Source: Sesamum alatum (lineage: Eukaryota > Streptophyta > Magnoliopsida > Lamiales > Pedaliaceae). Taken from it: DNA of 64,000 nt. A program made the position numbers and the translations under genes. The stretch's first letter is position 1, and every line of letters begins with the position of its first letter. The stretch is taken from NCBI GenBank assembly GCA_034509735.1, contig JACGWO010000013.1, forward strand, positions 17,690,136-17,754,135, written 5' to 3'. The notes under the pieces are model-generated. The model had not been told where the DNA came from. It made no database searches and saw only the letters and a list, made by a program, of their open reading frames with translations. This document shows positions 45,792 through 58,900 of this stretch, piece after piece.

Positions 45792-45912
45792 ATTATTTAA
45801 CGATCCGAGTTGTATAGTTGCTAAATTATTAGTTATGGATAGATGTGCCTTCATATGGAGCTGAAATCTATATCCAAGAACTGCTTCGGTTGGTAGTCCA
45901 ATCACATAGAAG
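45792..45912 (-). pseudogene. Captured MATE-transporter exon and intron fragment (right copy)
   Basis: The - strand matches 43010-43133 of the MATE gene: the end of exon 6 (IGLPTEAVLGYRFQL) and roughly 60 bp of the next intron, down to ATCGTTAAAT. The native donor region GAAGGTGACAC appears as GAAGGCAC. It lies inverted relative to the native exon and 2.7 kb downstream of it. Confidence 0.85.
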
Positions 45913-46600
45913 AGGGGGAAAGAGGAAGGACTCAAAAGAGGGAGACAGACCTATAGGAACAGGTTTGTAAATTGCTCCAAGATGTGAGATACACAAACTA
46001 TTGATTTTGGGCTGATGGGTTTGGCCAGCGAGAACAACAACATTATAGCGGAAATCGTTAATTATTTTGTTATTACTAATTATGTAAATGATTAATTAGT
46101 TACTTGTACCTAACAACTTAATTGGTTTGAATGTTAGACTTAGTTGATATGAGTTGTTGGATGACATTTAGACTTGGTTTATATAGTTATAAATTTTGGA
46201 AATAATTGTTCTTTGGTATTGCGACTTAGCTTGGTATGTTGTTTGTTATGTTATTGACTTAGTTTATGTTGTTGATATTATTAGATTGTATTTAGATGTT
46301 ATAATGAGCAGGATATTAAGTTCATTATAAAAACTTACAAGACAAAAAAAAAAAAAATTATTAGAGATAGAAAACTGCGTGGATTTCGAACGGGAAAAAT
46401 GTCAGTGTTTAGATACAACTAGTACAATGCACACACGTTGTGTGTGAAGTATAATTTTTTTTAAAAAAAAATATTAAATTATTTAGAAACTTTAAAAAAA
46501 GTATTCAATATATTATCTAATATTTTATTTTACAAAGATAACAACTAAAAGTAAACAAATTCATTAACTAATTTTGAAATGCTTTTAATTGTAATACTAA

Positions 46601-47410
46601 CACTACAAAAAAATACGAGAATTGAAACGGTAACAGGAATGGTTTTTTTAATTTTTGAAAAGGTAAATAGTTCACTGGATTCTTTTGGACTGCCATTAGG
46701 AATGGTTACGGAACGGGAGGCAATTCGTGGCAATAAGAGGTGATCCTAATAATTAGGAACAGTAACGAAACGACCGTTCCTATTTAGAAACGGTTTTTGG
46801 CATATTTTCTGTATATCGTTCCTAATTACCTTTGTACGTATGAATTTATAATTTTTTCATTTGGAACACCTTATAAATTTTTGGAACGGCCACATCAAAA
46901 TTAAATCGCGCAATTAGGAACTGCAGTTAGAACACATTTTGGAATTGTCACCATAAGTTGTAGATACATTTTTGCACTCCAACTTTGGAATACCACTTTG
47001 GACCGATTTTTGGTATTTCCTTTAGAACGAACGCCTAACCACGAAAGCATTGATTTTGGAATACATGTAGGCACGGTAAGTCCCATCTTTAGGAACGGTT
47101 GACTTCTATGTTTGGAATGGAGTTTTCATCAGTATTGGGAACGGTAACTGATTTAAAACAGTCAAATATTGAAACGGTATTTGACGCTCAATGGCCCTCT
47201 AAAGTACCGTTCCTAACTAATGAATTATTAATTTTTTTATAGTAATAATTATTATCATTTAAATATAAATTAAATTATTAATAATATTTTTTATTTTGGT
47301 TTTATAATTAATACTTATAATATGAAAAAATGCTTAATTTAGAAATAAGATATATATTAAATACGAATATTATCCGATTTAATTACAAAAAGAAATAATA
47401 AAAAATACAT
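46601..47410 (-). repeat. Subterminal repeats of CACTA 2 (TNPA side)
   Basis: GGAACGGT-type octamers in both orientations, matching 15885-16783 of element 1 inverted and diverged. Confidence 0.65.
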
Positions 47411-47594
47411 AATCTACTCCTCGTTAGGGGTGTTCAATCAAACTGTCAGACCGCCCCAACCAATCGGCCCAACCCAAACCGCACAACAATTAGCAGGTTC
47501 AGGATGGACTGGGTTGGTCTTGGACTAGTAAAAATAAAACCGCAATTTTGCAATCGGGTTTCGTTTTATACTTATGTGGACCGCATAGACCGCG

Positions 47595-47603
47595 CTCGAC
47601 CGC

Positions 47604-47640
<37 letters not shown>
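47595..47640 (+). repeat. (AAT)n microsatellite
   Basis: About 12 AAT/ATA units. Confidence 0.9.
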
Positions 47641-47642
<2 letters not shown>

Positions 47643-48754
47643 TAATTTAAAAAACTAGAATTCTTTATAAATATATATATAAAAATTTTGATAATACATA
47701 AATTATATTCAAGACAATAATAATAATTACGATATTTTTTTATTGGTATTGTATAATATATGTATAAATTAATAAATATGTAAATGAAATTAATTATTCA
47801 ACTAATTATTAGTTATTGATAATCTTCTATATTTATTATACAAATAATAAATGCAAAAATTAATTAAAATAGCTTACATCATCGTATTGTTATCATATGG
47901 TTTATATTCATCTTAAATATTATTTTATTTTAAATAATATCTTTTTAATTAATATCTCATATATTTACATTTCTTCTCAATGTGTTCCAACTAAACTATA
48001 CAAAGAAAAAAAAATAAAAAAAGAACATAACGTTATATATCCCTACAAATAAATTAAGTTAGTATACACATGTTTTTTAGTTCTTTAAATTTTATAAATA
48101 ATCGATTAATAAAAATATATAAACTATCATTATATTTTTAATTTATAGTTTTAATCTTTATTTAATTTATCAAATTATCTTATTTCTCCACTAAAAACTA
48201 AAATCGTCATTTATTACTCATAAAATATTTTCTCCACTTTCTTTGCGGTAAATTAGTATAATATGTATGTATGATATAATAATATGTTATTATTGTATAA
48301 TAATAATATTTTATTATATAAATAGATACTCTTTTTTATAATCAAAACTTAAGAAATAAAAATGAGATAAAAGAGGGAGACAAACCCAATGTTTGGTTTC
48401 ATTTTCTCCTCATCTCCGAGATGGTGAGAAAATAAAACCACACATAACATTCCCCAAAAACACCTTTACTAGGTGTTTTGGGTAATTTTAGCACATTCTC
48501 CCATATATACATACATCCATCTATAAATAAACAAATATTATTATATACATATATATTTATAAAAATATATAAAAGAGATATGATTTGACAATGAACAATA
48601 ATTTTTTGTCTCCCAATATACAACATATTACATTAAAAAAATAAATATTACTATATATATATATATATATAAATATATAGTTAAAGAGATATGATTTGAT
48701 AAGGAACAATATTTTTTGTCTCCAATATTCAAAACAATATATACAATATATTTT

Positions 48755-49779
48755 GAGTTAAATGCAAACACCCCCCAACCTTTGGGGGGTGTTGCACTTT
48801 ACCCCCCAACCTTTTTTTTTACATGTAACCCTCCAACCTTTGTGTTTTATAGCACTTAACCCTTTTTTTAAATTTTCGGTGAATCTTGGTGGAATATTCC
48901 CGTGTGTGAGACACGCGCCCACCCCCTGTATTTTGAAAGGAGATTTACGTAATTTTCACTCTTCCTCCCACATAAGAAAATGGAAGAGAAATTCCAAGAC
49001 CATCCATTCCTATATAAGTAAACACATTTCAGTACCAAAAACAACAACACAATCACACACTATTACAACTAATCGAATACGAAACTGACGAATAGCAACT
49101 AAGCATCAATCAAACTTTTCCAGGCAAGAACAGAAGAACAGGTGAATCCCTCAAATGAGGACCACAGGATATTGGGGTGAACCACCGGACCGGGCCACCA
49201 TTCGGCCTTATTACATCCTTAGCATAATCAAGATAATTCTTTAACAGTTTCACTCCCATATCCATCATCCCACAAAGTTTCAAACTTTTCCTCCTCAAAA
49301 CCTGAACTCACATGCCCACTTCCTGAATAAAAAACAGCCCTTTTCCTCTCCTCCTTCACAGCAGAAGACACTCCATTCACTGCCCCATTTACTTTGACAG
49401 AATCAGAAGACAAAGCGGCAGTAGAACTTGAATCCATGTACTGATCGATGTCCACGGTAGCAATTTTTTTTTATTTCTCTTCACTCCTCCTTCACAACCG
49501 TTGTTTTTGAAGAATTTAGGGCAAGAAATTTGGGGGTTTTTACTTATCAGTTAGTTTGGTGGGAGGAGGAGTGAAAATTATGTAAATCTCCTATCAAAAT
49601 ACAGGGGGTGGGCGCCTGTCTCACACACACAGGAATATTCCACCAAGATTCACCGAAAATTTAAAAAAAGAGTTAAGTACTATAAAACACAAAGGTTGGA
49701 GGGTTACGTGTTAAAAAAAAAAGGTTGGGGGGTAAAGTGCAACACCCCCTAAAGGTTGGGGGGTGTCTGCATTTAATCC
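48755..49779. mobile_element. Pack-MULE carrying a phytyl ester synthase-like fragment
   Basis: A perfect 9-bp duplication ATATATTTT (48746-48754 and 49780-49788) flanks inverted termini GAGTTAAATGCAAAC / GGATTAAATGCAGAC. The arms are about 170 bp, rich in CCCCCCAACC and TTTGTGTTTTATAG words. The unique interior (about 48950-49600) holds a host gene fragment on the - strand. The element sits inside hAT A, itself inside CACTA 2. Its termini resemble those of the MULE at 28635-29712. Confidence 0.9.
49110..49455 (-). pseudogene. Captured fragment of a phytyl ester synthase (PES)-like acyltransferase/esterase gene
   Basis: The - strand reads SVKVNGAVNG-type linker, KFETLWDDGYGSETVKE, then after a one-base insertion YLDYAKDVIRPNGGPVRWF and CGPHLRDSPVLLFLPG. 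This matches the region just before the hydrolase domain of the plastid PES1/PES2 (esterase/lipase/thioesterase) family, which makes fatty-acid phytyl esters and acylglycerols in stressed chloroplasts. Only about 110 residues are present; the catalytic alpha/beta-hydrolase motif and the acyltransferase domain are missing. The chloroplast transit peptide is not recognisable. The frameshift and truncation leave no function. Confidence 0.82.
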
Positions 49780-50312
49780 ATATATTTTTTACACTATTTA
49801 AAATTAACTACAAAACAAACCCAAACATACACCCCATCTCTAACACACACTTATTTATCTTTATTTTCTCTCTCTATCTCCACGAAGCAAAGCAAAATAT
49901 TTTAAAAATAAAACCAAACATAGGGAAAGAGTCTTCAAAGTTCAAATTCTTCAATGCAGTGCAGTTTTTAATTTGTAAAATGTTATTTGAAAGTTGAAAG
50001 AGAATCGTATAATGAATGTTATTAATTTATTTTGTATGTAGAATTTTATTTATGACTTTAAAATATATATTTTGAAATTACAAATTTATGTATTTAGAAT
50101 AGTTGAACTTTACCCTTTTTTTTATTGTATATGTGATTGACTCTATACTAAAGACCGCAAAAACTGCCCCAACCCAATTACAGCGCAAACTGCGGTTTCG
50201 ATGATTGTCGGAATGGGCTTGGGCTAAACTTTTTAAAAACCGCAAACATCGAGTTGAGCCGAAAAATTACCTAATTGGCCCAACCCGCACCGCGTACACT
50301 CCTACCCCTCGT

Positions 50313-53157
50313 CCCCATCGGCCTCGTCCATCTCGTCAATGTCTGGAAGGGTGGGGTCTCTAGAAGGCCGTGGCGGGCCGACGCCGGAGTGACTGGTCTG
50401 CATGGCCTTCATCATGCCCATCAGGTCCATCATCACCTCCTCGAGGCGGACCATCCGACCCTCAATGTTTGACGAAGGCGCTGGCGGTGGTGATGGCGAG
50501 GTAACGGTCTGGCTGAGACCCAGGGCCTCAAAACAAAGACCAAATACTCGACCCTTGTTCTTGCCCCCGACGCAAGCCAGCTACATCTCCTGCTCGGTCT
50601 GCGCCACCGAGCCCTCTGATTCGGCCGGAGGATCCCCAGGATTGGCCGTGGCCTGAGACTGGTGATCCTCCATCATCTTTTGGAACATCTCTTGCAAAAA
50701 TAATTAGAATAAATTAGAAAATTTTCAAAAATTAAAAAAACTAAATTACAATGTATGAAGTACAACTTACCGCCACCTCCGCTGCCCTCGGCCCGCTCCA
50801 GCCGCCGTCGGCCTTCTTCTTGTAGCATTTGGAGAATAGCTCCATCTGCTTCACTGGCCGGCCGAGCTGCTCCTCCTGTAAAAAGAAATGGGAAACAGTT
50901 ATTACCATTTTAATTTAATAATAATAAATACTTGAAATAACATTAAATATCTTACCAATTTCCGTTTGTGCATACCGACGGAGATAGATCCCTCGCGGTA
51001 CACACTGGCGGATGTGGCTAGGTTGGCGTTCCAGTTTGCCTTGTTCTTCTCGCACTCCTCCTTGAACTCCGGGGACTCTCAGTACAGGAGGAGCTGCCGC
51101 CAGACCTCGTTCGCCAGCCATAGAGGCTTCTGCAGAGACTGTTTGGCGAGGACGAACTTCTTCCTGAGGAACTTTCCCACCCAAACGTGGAAGATCTTGA
51201 ACATCAACTCGTCGTCGGCGTCCCACCAGTACGTCATCTGTTTTATTAATATATATATATATATATCAGAACTTATATTGTTAAAATATTTAAAAACAAA
51301 AATTAATTGTCGTTACCTTCAAACTCTCAAACCAAAAATGTTAGTGCTCTGGCGGCACCTTGCGCAAATTGCCCCAAGGATGGGGATAGTGTCCTCGCAC
51401 AACTGCGTACATGCGGTCGTGGATCATCCGATCACTCCTAAAATTATAAAATAATTAGTATGACATAAAAACAATAATTTAAATTACAAAAAAAATTAAA
51501 AAATGAAAATATACCTCGCGTCGGCGAGTGTGATGTACTGGCGCGCGGATGGTGGTGGGAGTGGTGGGGCCGGTGGGGGCAGCCCATGGATGGGCCGGAT
51601 CGACCGCCGGTGCAGTAGTAGATGGTCCGCCACCCTCCTCGACGGGTGCAACGGTAGACGCACCGGGCTGTTGATCCGGCGCAGGTGGTGCGGGTGCCTG
51701 CGCTTAGGAGTGTACGCGGTGCGGGTTGGGCCAATTTAGGTAATTTTTCGGCCCAACCCGATGTTTGCGGTTTTTGAAAAGTTTAGCCCAAGTCCAGCCC
51801 GACAATCATCAAAATCGCACTTTGCGGTCTAATTGGGTTGGGGCAGGTTGGGGCGGTTTTTGCGGTCTTTAGTATAAAATCAATCACCTATACAATAATA
51901 AAAAGAAAAAAATAAAGTTCAACTATTCTAAATACATAAAATTTATAATTTCAAGATATATATTTTAAAGTCACAAATAAAATTCTACATACTAAATAAA
52001 TTAATAACATTCATTATACATTCTCTCTCAAATTTCAAATAACATTTTACAAAATAAATGTCACAAGGTATTGAAGAGTTTGAACTTCAAAGACTCCTTG
52101 TTTTCCTCTCTTATCTATTTTTTATCTTAAGTTTTGATTATTAGAAAAAGTATCTATTTATATAATAAATTATTATTATTATTATACAATGATAATATAT
52201 TATTATATCATACATACATATTATACTAATTTACCGCAAAGGAAGCGGAGAAAATATTTTATGAGTTTAATAATAAAAGAAGATTTTTAGTTTTTAATGG
52301 AAGAAATAAGATAATTTGAGAAATTAAATAAAGATTAACATTATAAATTGAAAATATAATGATAGTTTACATATTTTTATTAATCGATTATTTATAAAAT
52401 TTAAAGCACTAAAAACATGTGTATACTAACTTAATTTACTTGTAGGAATATACAACGTTATGTTCTTTTGTTCTTTTTTTTTTGTATAGTTTAGTTGGAA
52501 CACAATAAGCATAAATGTAAAGATATGAGATATTATATTATTTAAAATAAATACGATATTAAGATGAATATAAAACATATTACAGCAATATGATGATGTA
52601 AGCTATTTTAAGTTTTTGCATTTATTATTTGTATAAAAAAATATAAAAAAATTATCTATAACCAAGAATTAGTTGAACAATTGATTTCATTTATATATGT
52701 ATTAATTTATACATATATTATCAATACCAAATAAAAAATATCGTAATTGTTATTATTATCTTGAATATTAATTTATGTAGTATCAAAACTTCTATATATA
52801 TATATATATTTATAAAGAATTGTAGTTTTTTTTTCAATTATCACTATTATTGCGGTCGAGCGCGGTTTATGCGGTCCACATAAGTATGAAACTAAACCCG
52901 ATTGCTAAATTGCGGTCTTTTTTTTATTAGCCCAAGACCAACCCGACCCACCCTTAGCCTGCTAATTGCGGTGCGGTTTGCGGCGGTTTGATTGAACACC
53001 CCTACCTGCTCTACCGGTGGTGGTGGTGGTCAGAACACTGCTTCCCCATCCTGGAAAGCAACACCGGCCGGCGGTATGGCCGGTGAGCCGCGACCGCGGC
53101 CACGACCACAATCGTGGCCACGTCCACCTCCTCGAGGTGGGAAATCCCGACAGACAT
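50313..53157 (-). pseudogene. TNPA-like EnSpm protein of CACTA 2, interrupted
   Basis: - strand exons match those of element 1: start near 53157 (one base lost after MS-, so the RG-rich frame is shifted), continuation at 51696-51511 beyond hAT B, then 51438-51319, 51236-50956, 50877-50771 and 50691-50313. The final codons lie past hAT A at about 47416-47410. Recognisable phrases are DDELMFKIFHVWVGKFLRKK, EFKEECEKNKA and VGMHKRKL. It has a segment (WLANEVWRQLL) that is partly lost in element 1. Two hAT insertions and the frameshift make it non-functional. Confidence 0.75.
51705..53004. mobile_element. Non-autonomous hAT element B
   Basis: Termini TAGGAGTGTACGCGG and the complement of GATTGAACACCCCTA. 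8-bp flanks CCTGCGCT / CCTGCTCT (one mismatch); element 1 shows the unfilled sequence CCTGCTCA (as complement) at the same place. It lies in exon 1 of the TNPA-like gene. Length is 1,300 bp, without transposase. Confidence 0.88.
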
Positions 53158-54340
53158 GATCCACAATCTTTTTTAAATTATTAGTCGTATGAATTGAAAA
53201 AATAATTATGCAAACTACATCCTAAAATTATATAGTAAGTCCCAAAATTAATACTAAAAATTTTCCTACAATATTGTCTAAATTGAACTAAATTCTTCTA
53301 TTTTTCTATATATTTATACTAAATTCTAAAATTTGACCCTATAATTGCACTAAATCCTTCTAAATTTTATATATATTTATACTAAATTCCAAAATTTCAT
53401 CCTAAAATTGCACTAAATCCATGTATGTTCCTATATATTTATATTAAATACTAATATTTGCCTATATCCTTACAGAATATTATAAAATTATCCCAATTTT
53501 CTAAAATTTTAGAAAATTCACAAATTTCATATATTATGAGTCAAATTTGATTTAAAATTTTGTTAAAAATACATGATTTTTTAAAATTACATAAAATTCT
53601 GAAAATATTTTAAATTTATAGAAAATGACAAAAAAAATTTTAAAAATTCAGAAAATTATCAGAAAAATCACAAAAAATTTCAAAATTACAGAAATTTTTC
53701 TGAAAATTTTTGAATTTTCATAATTTCGGAAATGTACATTAAAATTCTGGAATTTTTTTAAATTAACAGAAAATGACATAAAATTTACAGAAAATATCCA
53801 AATTTTTAGATTATTAAAAAAATACAAATTTCCAGATTTTTAAAATAGAAATTTTTTTCAAATTTTTAATAATATTAGATAATAATATCCTATATTCTAG
53901 AAAATTTACAACAATTTCCTAAAAATCACAAAATTACATTTTCAGCTTTTCAGATTTTTAAAAAAGAAAAATTGTGTCACAAATTACGTACAATTACAGA
54001 AAATACATAAACTACATTACAATCACAAACAAAAATCACAGATATTATAAATATTGCATAAAAATTGCCGAAAATAATCAGTAAATCGCCAACAATGATT
54101 ACAAAATTGCATAATATTCACCAAATTAACACTAATTAATCAGAAATTTTTCATAAATTACAATTACAGTCGCACAAAATTTACAGAAATTACAATTGCA
54201 ACCATATATATACAAAATTTACAATTACAGCCCCATGTTTACAAAAGTTATAATCACAACCCTATATTTACAAAAATTACAAAAAATATACAAAAAAAAT
54301 TTCAGAAATTAAAAACAATAAAAACAAAAAAATATATATA
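53158..54340 (-). other. AT-rich leader intron of the CACTA 2 TNPA-like gene
   Basis: Low-complexity AAATTTC/CAGAAAATT-type sequence matching 13110-14320 of element 1 in arrangement. No coding frame. Confidence 0.55.
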
Positions 54341-54650
54341 GGGTTTTTTGAAATACCTCTATTTCAGGCGGAGTCGGAGGCGGCGACGGTGGGCTTCAAC
54401 GGTGGCGGATGGTCTTCAACGGTGGGCTTCAACGCTGGCGGAGTGGTGGTGGATGGGCTTCAACGGGGGGCTTCAGAGGTGGCGCACGGTGGGCTTGGGG
54501 ATGTGGTGGCGGATGTGGTGGCAGATGTGGTTTGCAAAAGAGAGAGAGGTCGAGTGTGAGAGAGGGATAGAGAGAGAGAGAGAGATTGAGAGTTAGAGAG
54601 GGAGACAACAAATGTGAGAAAATCGGCCAACTGTTGTATTTATATTTCAC
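54341..54650 (-). promoter_or_regulatory. Probable promoter and leader of the CACTA 2 TNPA-like gene
   Basis: On the - strand, AATATAAATACAAC at about 54648-54635 precedes a CT-rich leader and a GC-rich stretch, in the same order as 12773-13053 in element 1. Confidence 0.5.
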
Positions 54651-55960
54651 TTTTGGAACGGTCGATATTGTATAAACCGTTCTCAATACCGGTCCAAAAA
54701 AAATAAAACATCGTCGTTTGGATCACAAAACGACGATGTTTTGAGACTAAGTACAGACATTGACCTAAATAGGAACGACCGTGTATAATGCCCCGTGTTA
54801 CCACTACCGTTCCTAAATAGGAGCGGTTATGTATGATGAACCTTGGTACTACTACCGTTTCTAATAACATAAACGACAATGTTTTGTCTACTGAGTACTG
54901 GATTTGACATGAATAGGAACGGTCGTTTAATATGTAATGTGGTACTAAACCCGTTCCTAAACATCAAACGTCGTCGTATGCTGGTTTCCCTAGTTTAACC
55001 ATTCCTAGTTTCAGAAATCCCCGTTCCTATATGTATTCCCACTTTTTTTATACCTTCTTAGATAATAAATAAAAATTAAGAAAAACACGTTCTGAACACT
55101 TATCTGATTGAATAAACGTATACAATTGGGAGTTTAAAGAATTTGAAAATATATAGTAATTTTCAAGAAATAGAATACCGTTCCTAATATGAAGTATATT
55201 TGTAACTGTATGTTTGTTAGTATTTCACAAATGTAACTACCATCCTATATTGTTGTACTGCACGGCATAATCAGACTGTCAAAATTACAATCAGATTGTT
55301 AGATATGATATAACACACAAAAGAATACATTATATGTAGTTTTGTCATCTTTGGGTGTGCGGTTCTCAAGATATAGTATCCAGTCAGTATTCAACGTAGT
55401 AAAAATAGATGCATCATAAATCCGACGTGCTGATTGAAAATCAGACCGTTGGATATCAATTTATATTCATAATCTTGTATGTGTTTAAAAATGGTGTCTA
55501 TCCGGATCACGGATATTGAGATATCATCCAAATTAGTTGGAATTGCACTATTAGGAACGGTCATCTAATAGACAAAGTTCTCCCAATACTGTTCCTAACC
55601 AAAAAACGACACCATTTTTAGACAAGCACAAATTACCATTCCTAATTTCTGTAGGAACGGTCATCTATAAACGGACCGCTCCAAAAGTTGATTTTCCCAC
55701 CAATTTTTCATTGGGCGCCAAACAAAATATTGGATCTCTAGTTGGAACGGTACCAACTAGCATGACCGTTCCTAATTTGAACTTGGAGCCATTTTTTCAG
55801 TTGGCGCCATTTGAAAAATTGTACATAGATTAGGAACGGTCTTAGGTTTTCACTGACCGTTCCTAATTCAAATTTTCCTCAATTTTTTTAAGTAGCCGCT
55901 ATATTTTAAAAATTGTACCTGAAATAAGAATGGTCTGGGTAAATTTTTACCGTTCCTAAT
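54651..55960 (-). other. Intergenic region between the two CACTA 2 genes
   Basis: ACCGTTCC-type octamers throughout; collinear with 11160-12770 of element 1 in reverse, but with far fewer of the ~91-bp tandem units. Confidence 0.6.
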
Positions 55961-58900
55961 TCAAATTTTCCCCATTTTTTTTGGCGCTAATTCACAAGGG
56001 TGTATCTTCATGCCTCTGACGGGATCGACCCAACGATAATTAAACAGTACAATGTGCATGTTTGAAATTAGTAGATAATCTAGCTGAATTATCTCTTCCA
56101 AAATTCCATAGAAGTCAGAATCTATTTCTGTATATGAGGAGCTTTTCACACAAACACCACAATTCATTGTTGACTTCCCAACATTGTGACATTCAGTGTG
56201 GAAATTGAAGCCATTGACGAAGTAAGACGGTTATGTCGTCACTTCTGCTCTAGGCCCCCAATAATGCAACTTCAATAATTCGTCGTTTGTTTGATTCAAT
56301 TCGGGTTTCACCTGCAATTCATCATATATATAGCAATTGAAGGAATTGATTACAAATTAATGAGCAAATCGCATTTACAAGAAATCGATGACACTTACAC
56401 GAGCCTTGAACCAATCCTTGAATTGTGTCATCACTAGTTGATCAATTATCTGGTCATCCGAATTGTGTTGCTCGAACAGTTCATTCAAGAATGACCTGTT
56501 ACAGTGAAACTGATAGTTATAAATATACATGCAATTGAAATTGAAATGAAGACTTGAGATAATTACATTTGTATAACACACTTACTCGTAGTACGGGGCA
56601 ACTATTTCACAATTACACAAGACGTATGTCTCAATAACATGAAGTTCCACACTGCTCAGCCATCTCTTCTTCGAGGCGCCACTTGCTCGGCCCAGGTAAT
56701 TGAAAATGGACCGAACTATTCGACCATCTTTGCTCGTGAGATCATCGTTCCGATCGGGTCTATTTCGCTTGCTGAGAATGTGTGGTTCAAAGTAGTGAGA
56801 GGAGAAAAGCCCGATTTCTTCGACAATATAAGCCTCTACAATTGACGCCTCGACGTGTGCTTTGTTTCTCACCTTTTTCTTCAAATCACGTAAGAATCTA
56901 TTCATACGAGTATTTATTAAAATGCAAATTAAAAGCTACTTAAAAATAATATATATATTTAACAGTATTTATTTAATTACCTTTCAAATGGGTACATCCA
57001 CCTGTATTGCACGGGCCCCTCAACGCGCGCCTCATATGGAAGGTGAATAATTAGATGCTCCATTGAGTCGAAAAAAGGAGGAAAAATTTTCTCGAGGTTG
57101 CACAGGATGACGGCTACACTATCTTCCAATTCTTTTACCTTGGCCACATCTAGTGTTGTTGAGCATAGGATCTGGAATAGAAGGCTCACTTCCGTCAAGG
57201 CCCCCCACACGTGCTCTGGAAGCATTTCACGGATGGCAACCGAAATCAATTTCTGCATGAATACATGACAATCATGGCTCTTCATGCCGTGCATCCTCAA
57301 CTCTTTCAGGTCGACGCAACAGGCCAAGTTAGAGGCATACCCATCAGGAAAACCTAAGACAACGAATCCATCATATATCTTTTTCTTTTGCTCATTCGTC
57401 AGTGTATATACCGTCTTAGGCATCACGTTCGGTCTCCTTTCGTCCACGTCAAGCTCCGGCCGATTATATATGATCTTCAGATCCTTCCGTACATTCAGAT
57501 TGTCCTTCGTTTTCCCCTTGATGTACATCACAGTATTGAATATATTATCGAACACATCTTCTCAATATGCATGACATCAAGATTGTGTCGTATCAGATGC
57601 GCCCCCCAGTATTCAAGCTCCCAGAATATGCTTTTCTTCGTCCACTTACGGTCGACACTGTAGCCTTCCGGTTCACTCAACAGTTGTTCGATAGCCACAC
57701 TAAACGCATCGACACGGGTTCGAATCTGTTCTCCAGTCAGCCTCAGACCTGAAACCTTTCTCTCCATTCGATTTTTAGTGAAGGCTTTCTTTTTCCTGAT
57801 AAGGATGAACCGGTGGTAGGAATTGCCTGTGGCAGTCAAAATAGCATGCCTTCCGACCATGCTGTAAATAGAATGCCCGTGTGTCCTCCATTTAAACTGG
57901 ACACCCCATAACACCGACGGTACTCCATCCAGACACCATCGCATAAGCAGGAAAGTCGTTCACTGTCCACATCAATGCGGCATGCATCATGAATGCCTGG
58001 TTTGTCGCAGTATCATGCGTACGTACACCCACATGCCATAAATTTTGCAACTCCTCAATCAACGGCTCCAAGTAGACATCGATTAGACGTTTCAGATTCG
58101 ATGGGCCAGGGATCACCATCATTAGGAACATATACTCAGACTTCATGCACATTCCCGGTGGGAGATTGTACGGTGTAAGTATCACGGGCCAACATGAGTA
58201 AGTTTTACCATACTGTCCGTGCGGTGCAAACCCATCCGTGCACAACCCAAGTCTAACATTACGAGGCTCAACTGCAAAATTAGGATACGTCCGGTCAAAA
58301 TGCTTCCAAGCCTCTGCATCGGACGGATGACACATGGATCCTTCCTCCGTCTGATGGCTCGCATGCCAAGTCATATGCTCTGTTGTGGCCTCCGACGCAT
58401 ACAACCTCTGCAGTCGAAGGGTAATCAGTAGATAACTAAGAATGGCACACGGGGACTTCTTGCGTTTAGGATTTCTGTCCCTGGTGGGCTTGTACCTAGC
58501 GTCTGCACAAATTTTGCAATATTCCAAATCAATATCGTCCTTCCAGTACAACATGAAACCGTTTTTGCAAGAATCAATCTTCTGAACTTGTAAACCCAAA
58601 TCTCTTATCAATTTCTTCGTATTGTAATAATCGGCGGGGAAAGTGTGATCGCGGGACATTACAGTATCAGCCAACTGGCATAACCGATCATATGTATGCT
58701 CGGAAAAACCCCCTTAGGCCTTGATATTCACCAAAGAGTCAATTGACGCCAACTGAGAGGTGGTGCAGCCATTCCACAACGGTTGGTATGCAGCATGAAC
58801 TACATCAAAAAAACGGTCTGACAAGCTAGACACATATTCATAGGGCCCCTAATCGTAATATGAACTAGGACCCACATCAGATGGACAATACCGAGTACCA

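Larger units (their letters stand above)
44478..46600 (+). repeat. Right paralogue of the CACTA-like repeat
   Basis: Homologous to 1-450 plus 4314-5157 but with the missing 824-bp interior and without the Helitron. The site between 45739 and 45740 is the empty Helitron site. It carries a transposase-associated-domain remnant (45505-45775) and the longer captured MATE fragment. No CACTA termini of its own were seen. Confidence 0.65.
47425..50304. mobile_element. Non-autonomous hAT element A
   Basis: Termini TAGGGGTGTTCAATC and the complement of GCGTACACTCCTA (TAGGAGTGTACGC). It is flanked by 8-bp repeats CTCCTCGT / CCCCTCGT with one mismatch. It interrupts the end of the TNPA-like gene, exactly where element 1 reads uninterrupted. 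It shares termini and internal AT-rich sequence with hAT B but in opposite orientation. Size is 2,880 bp, about 1.85 kb without the nested MULE. No transposase. Confidence 0.88.
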
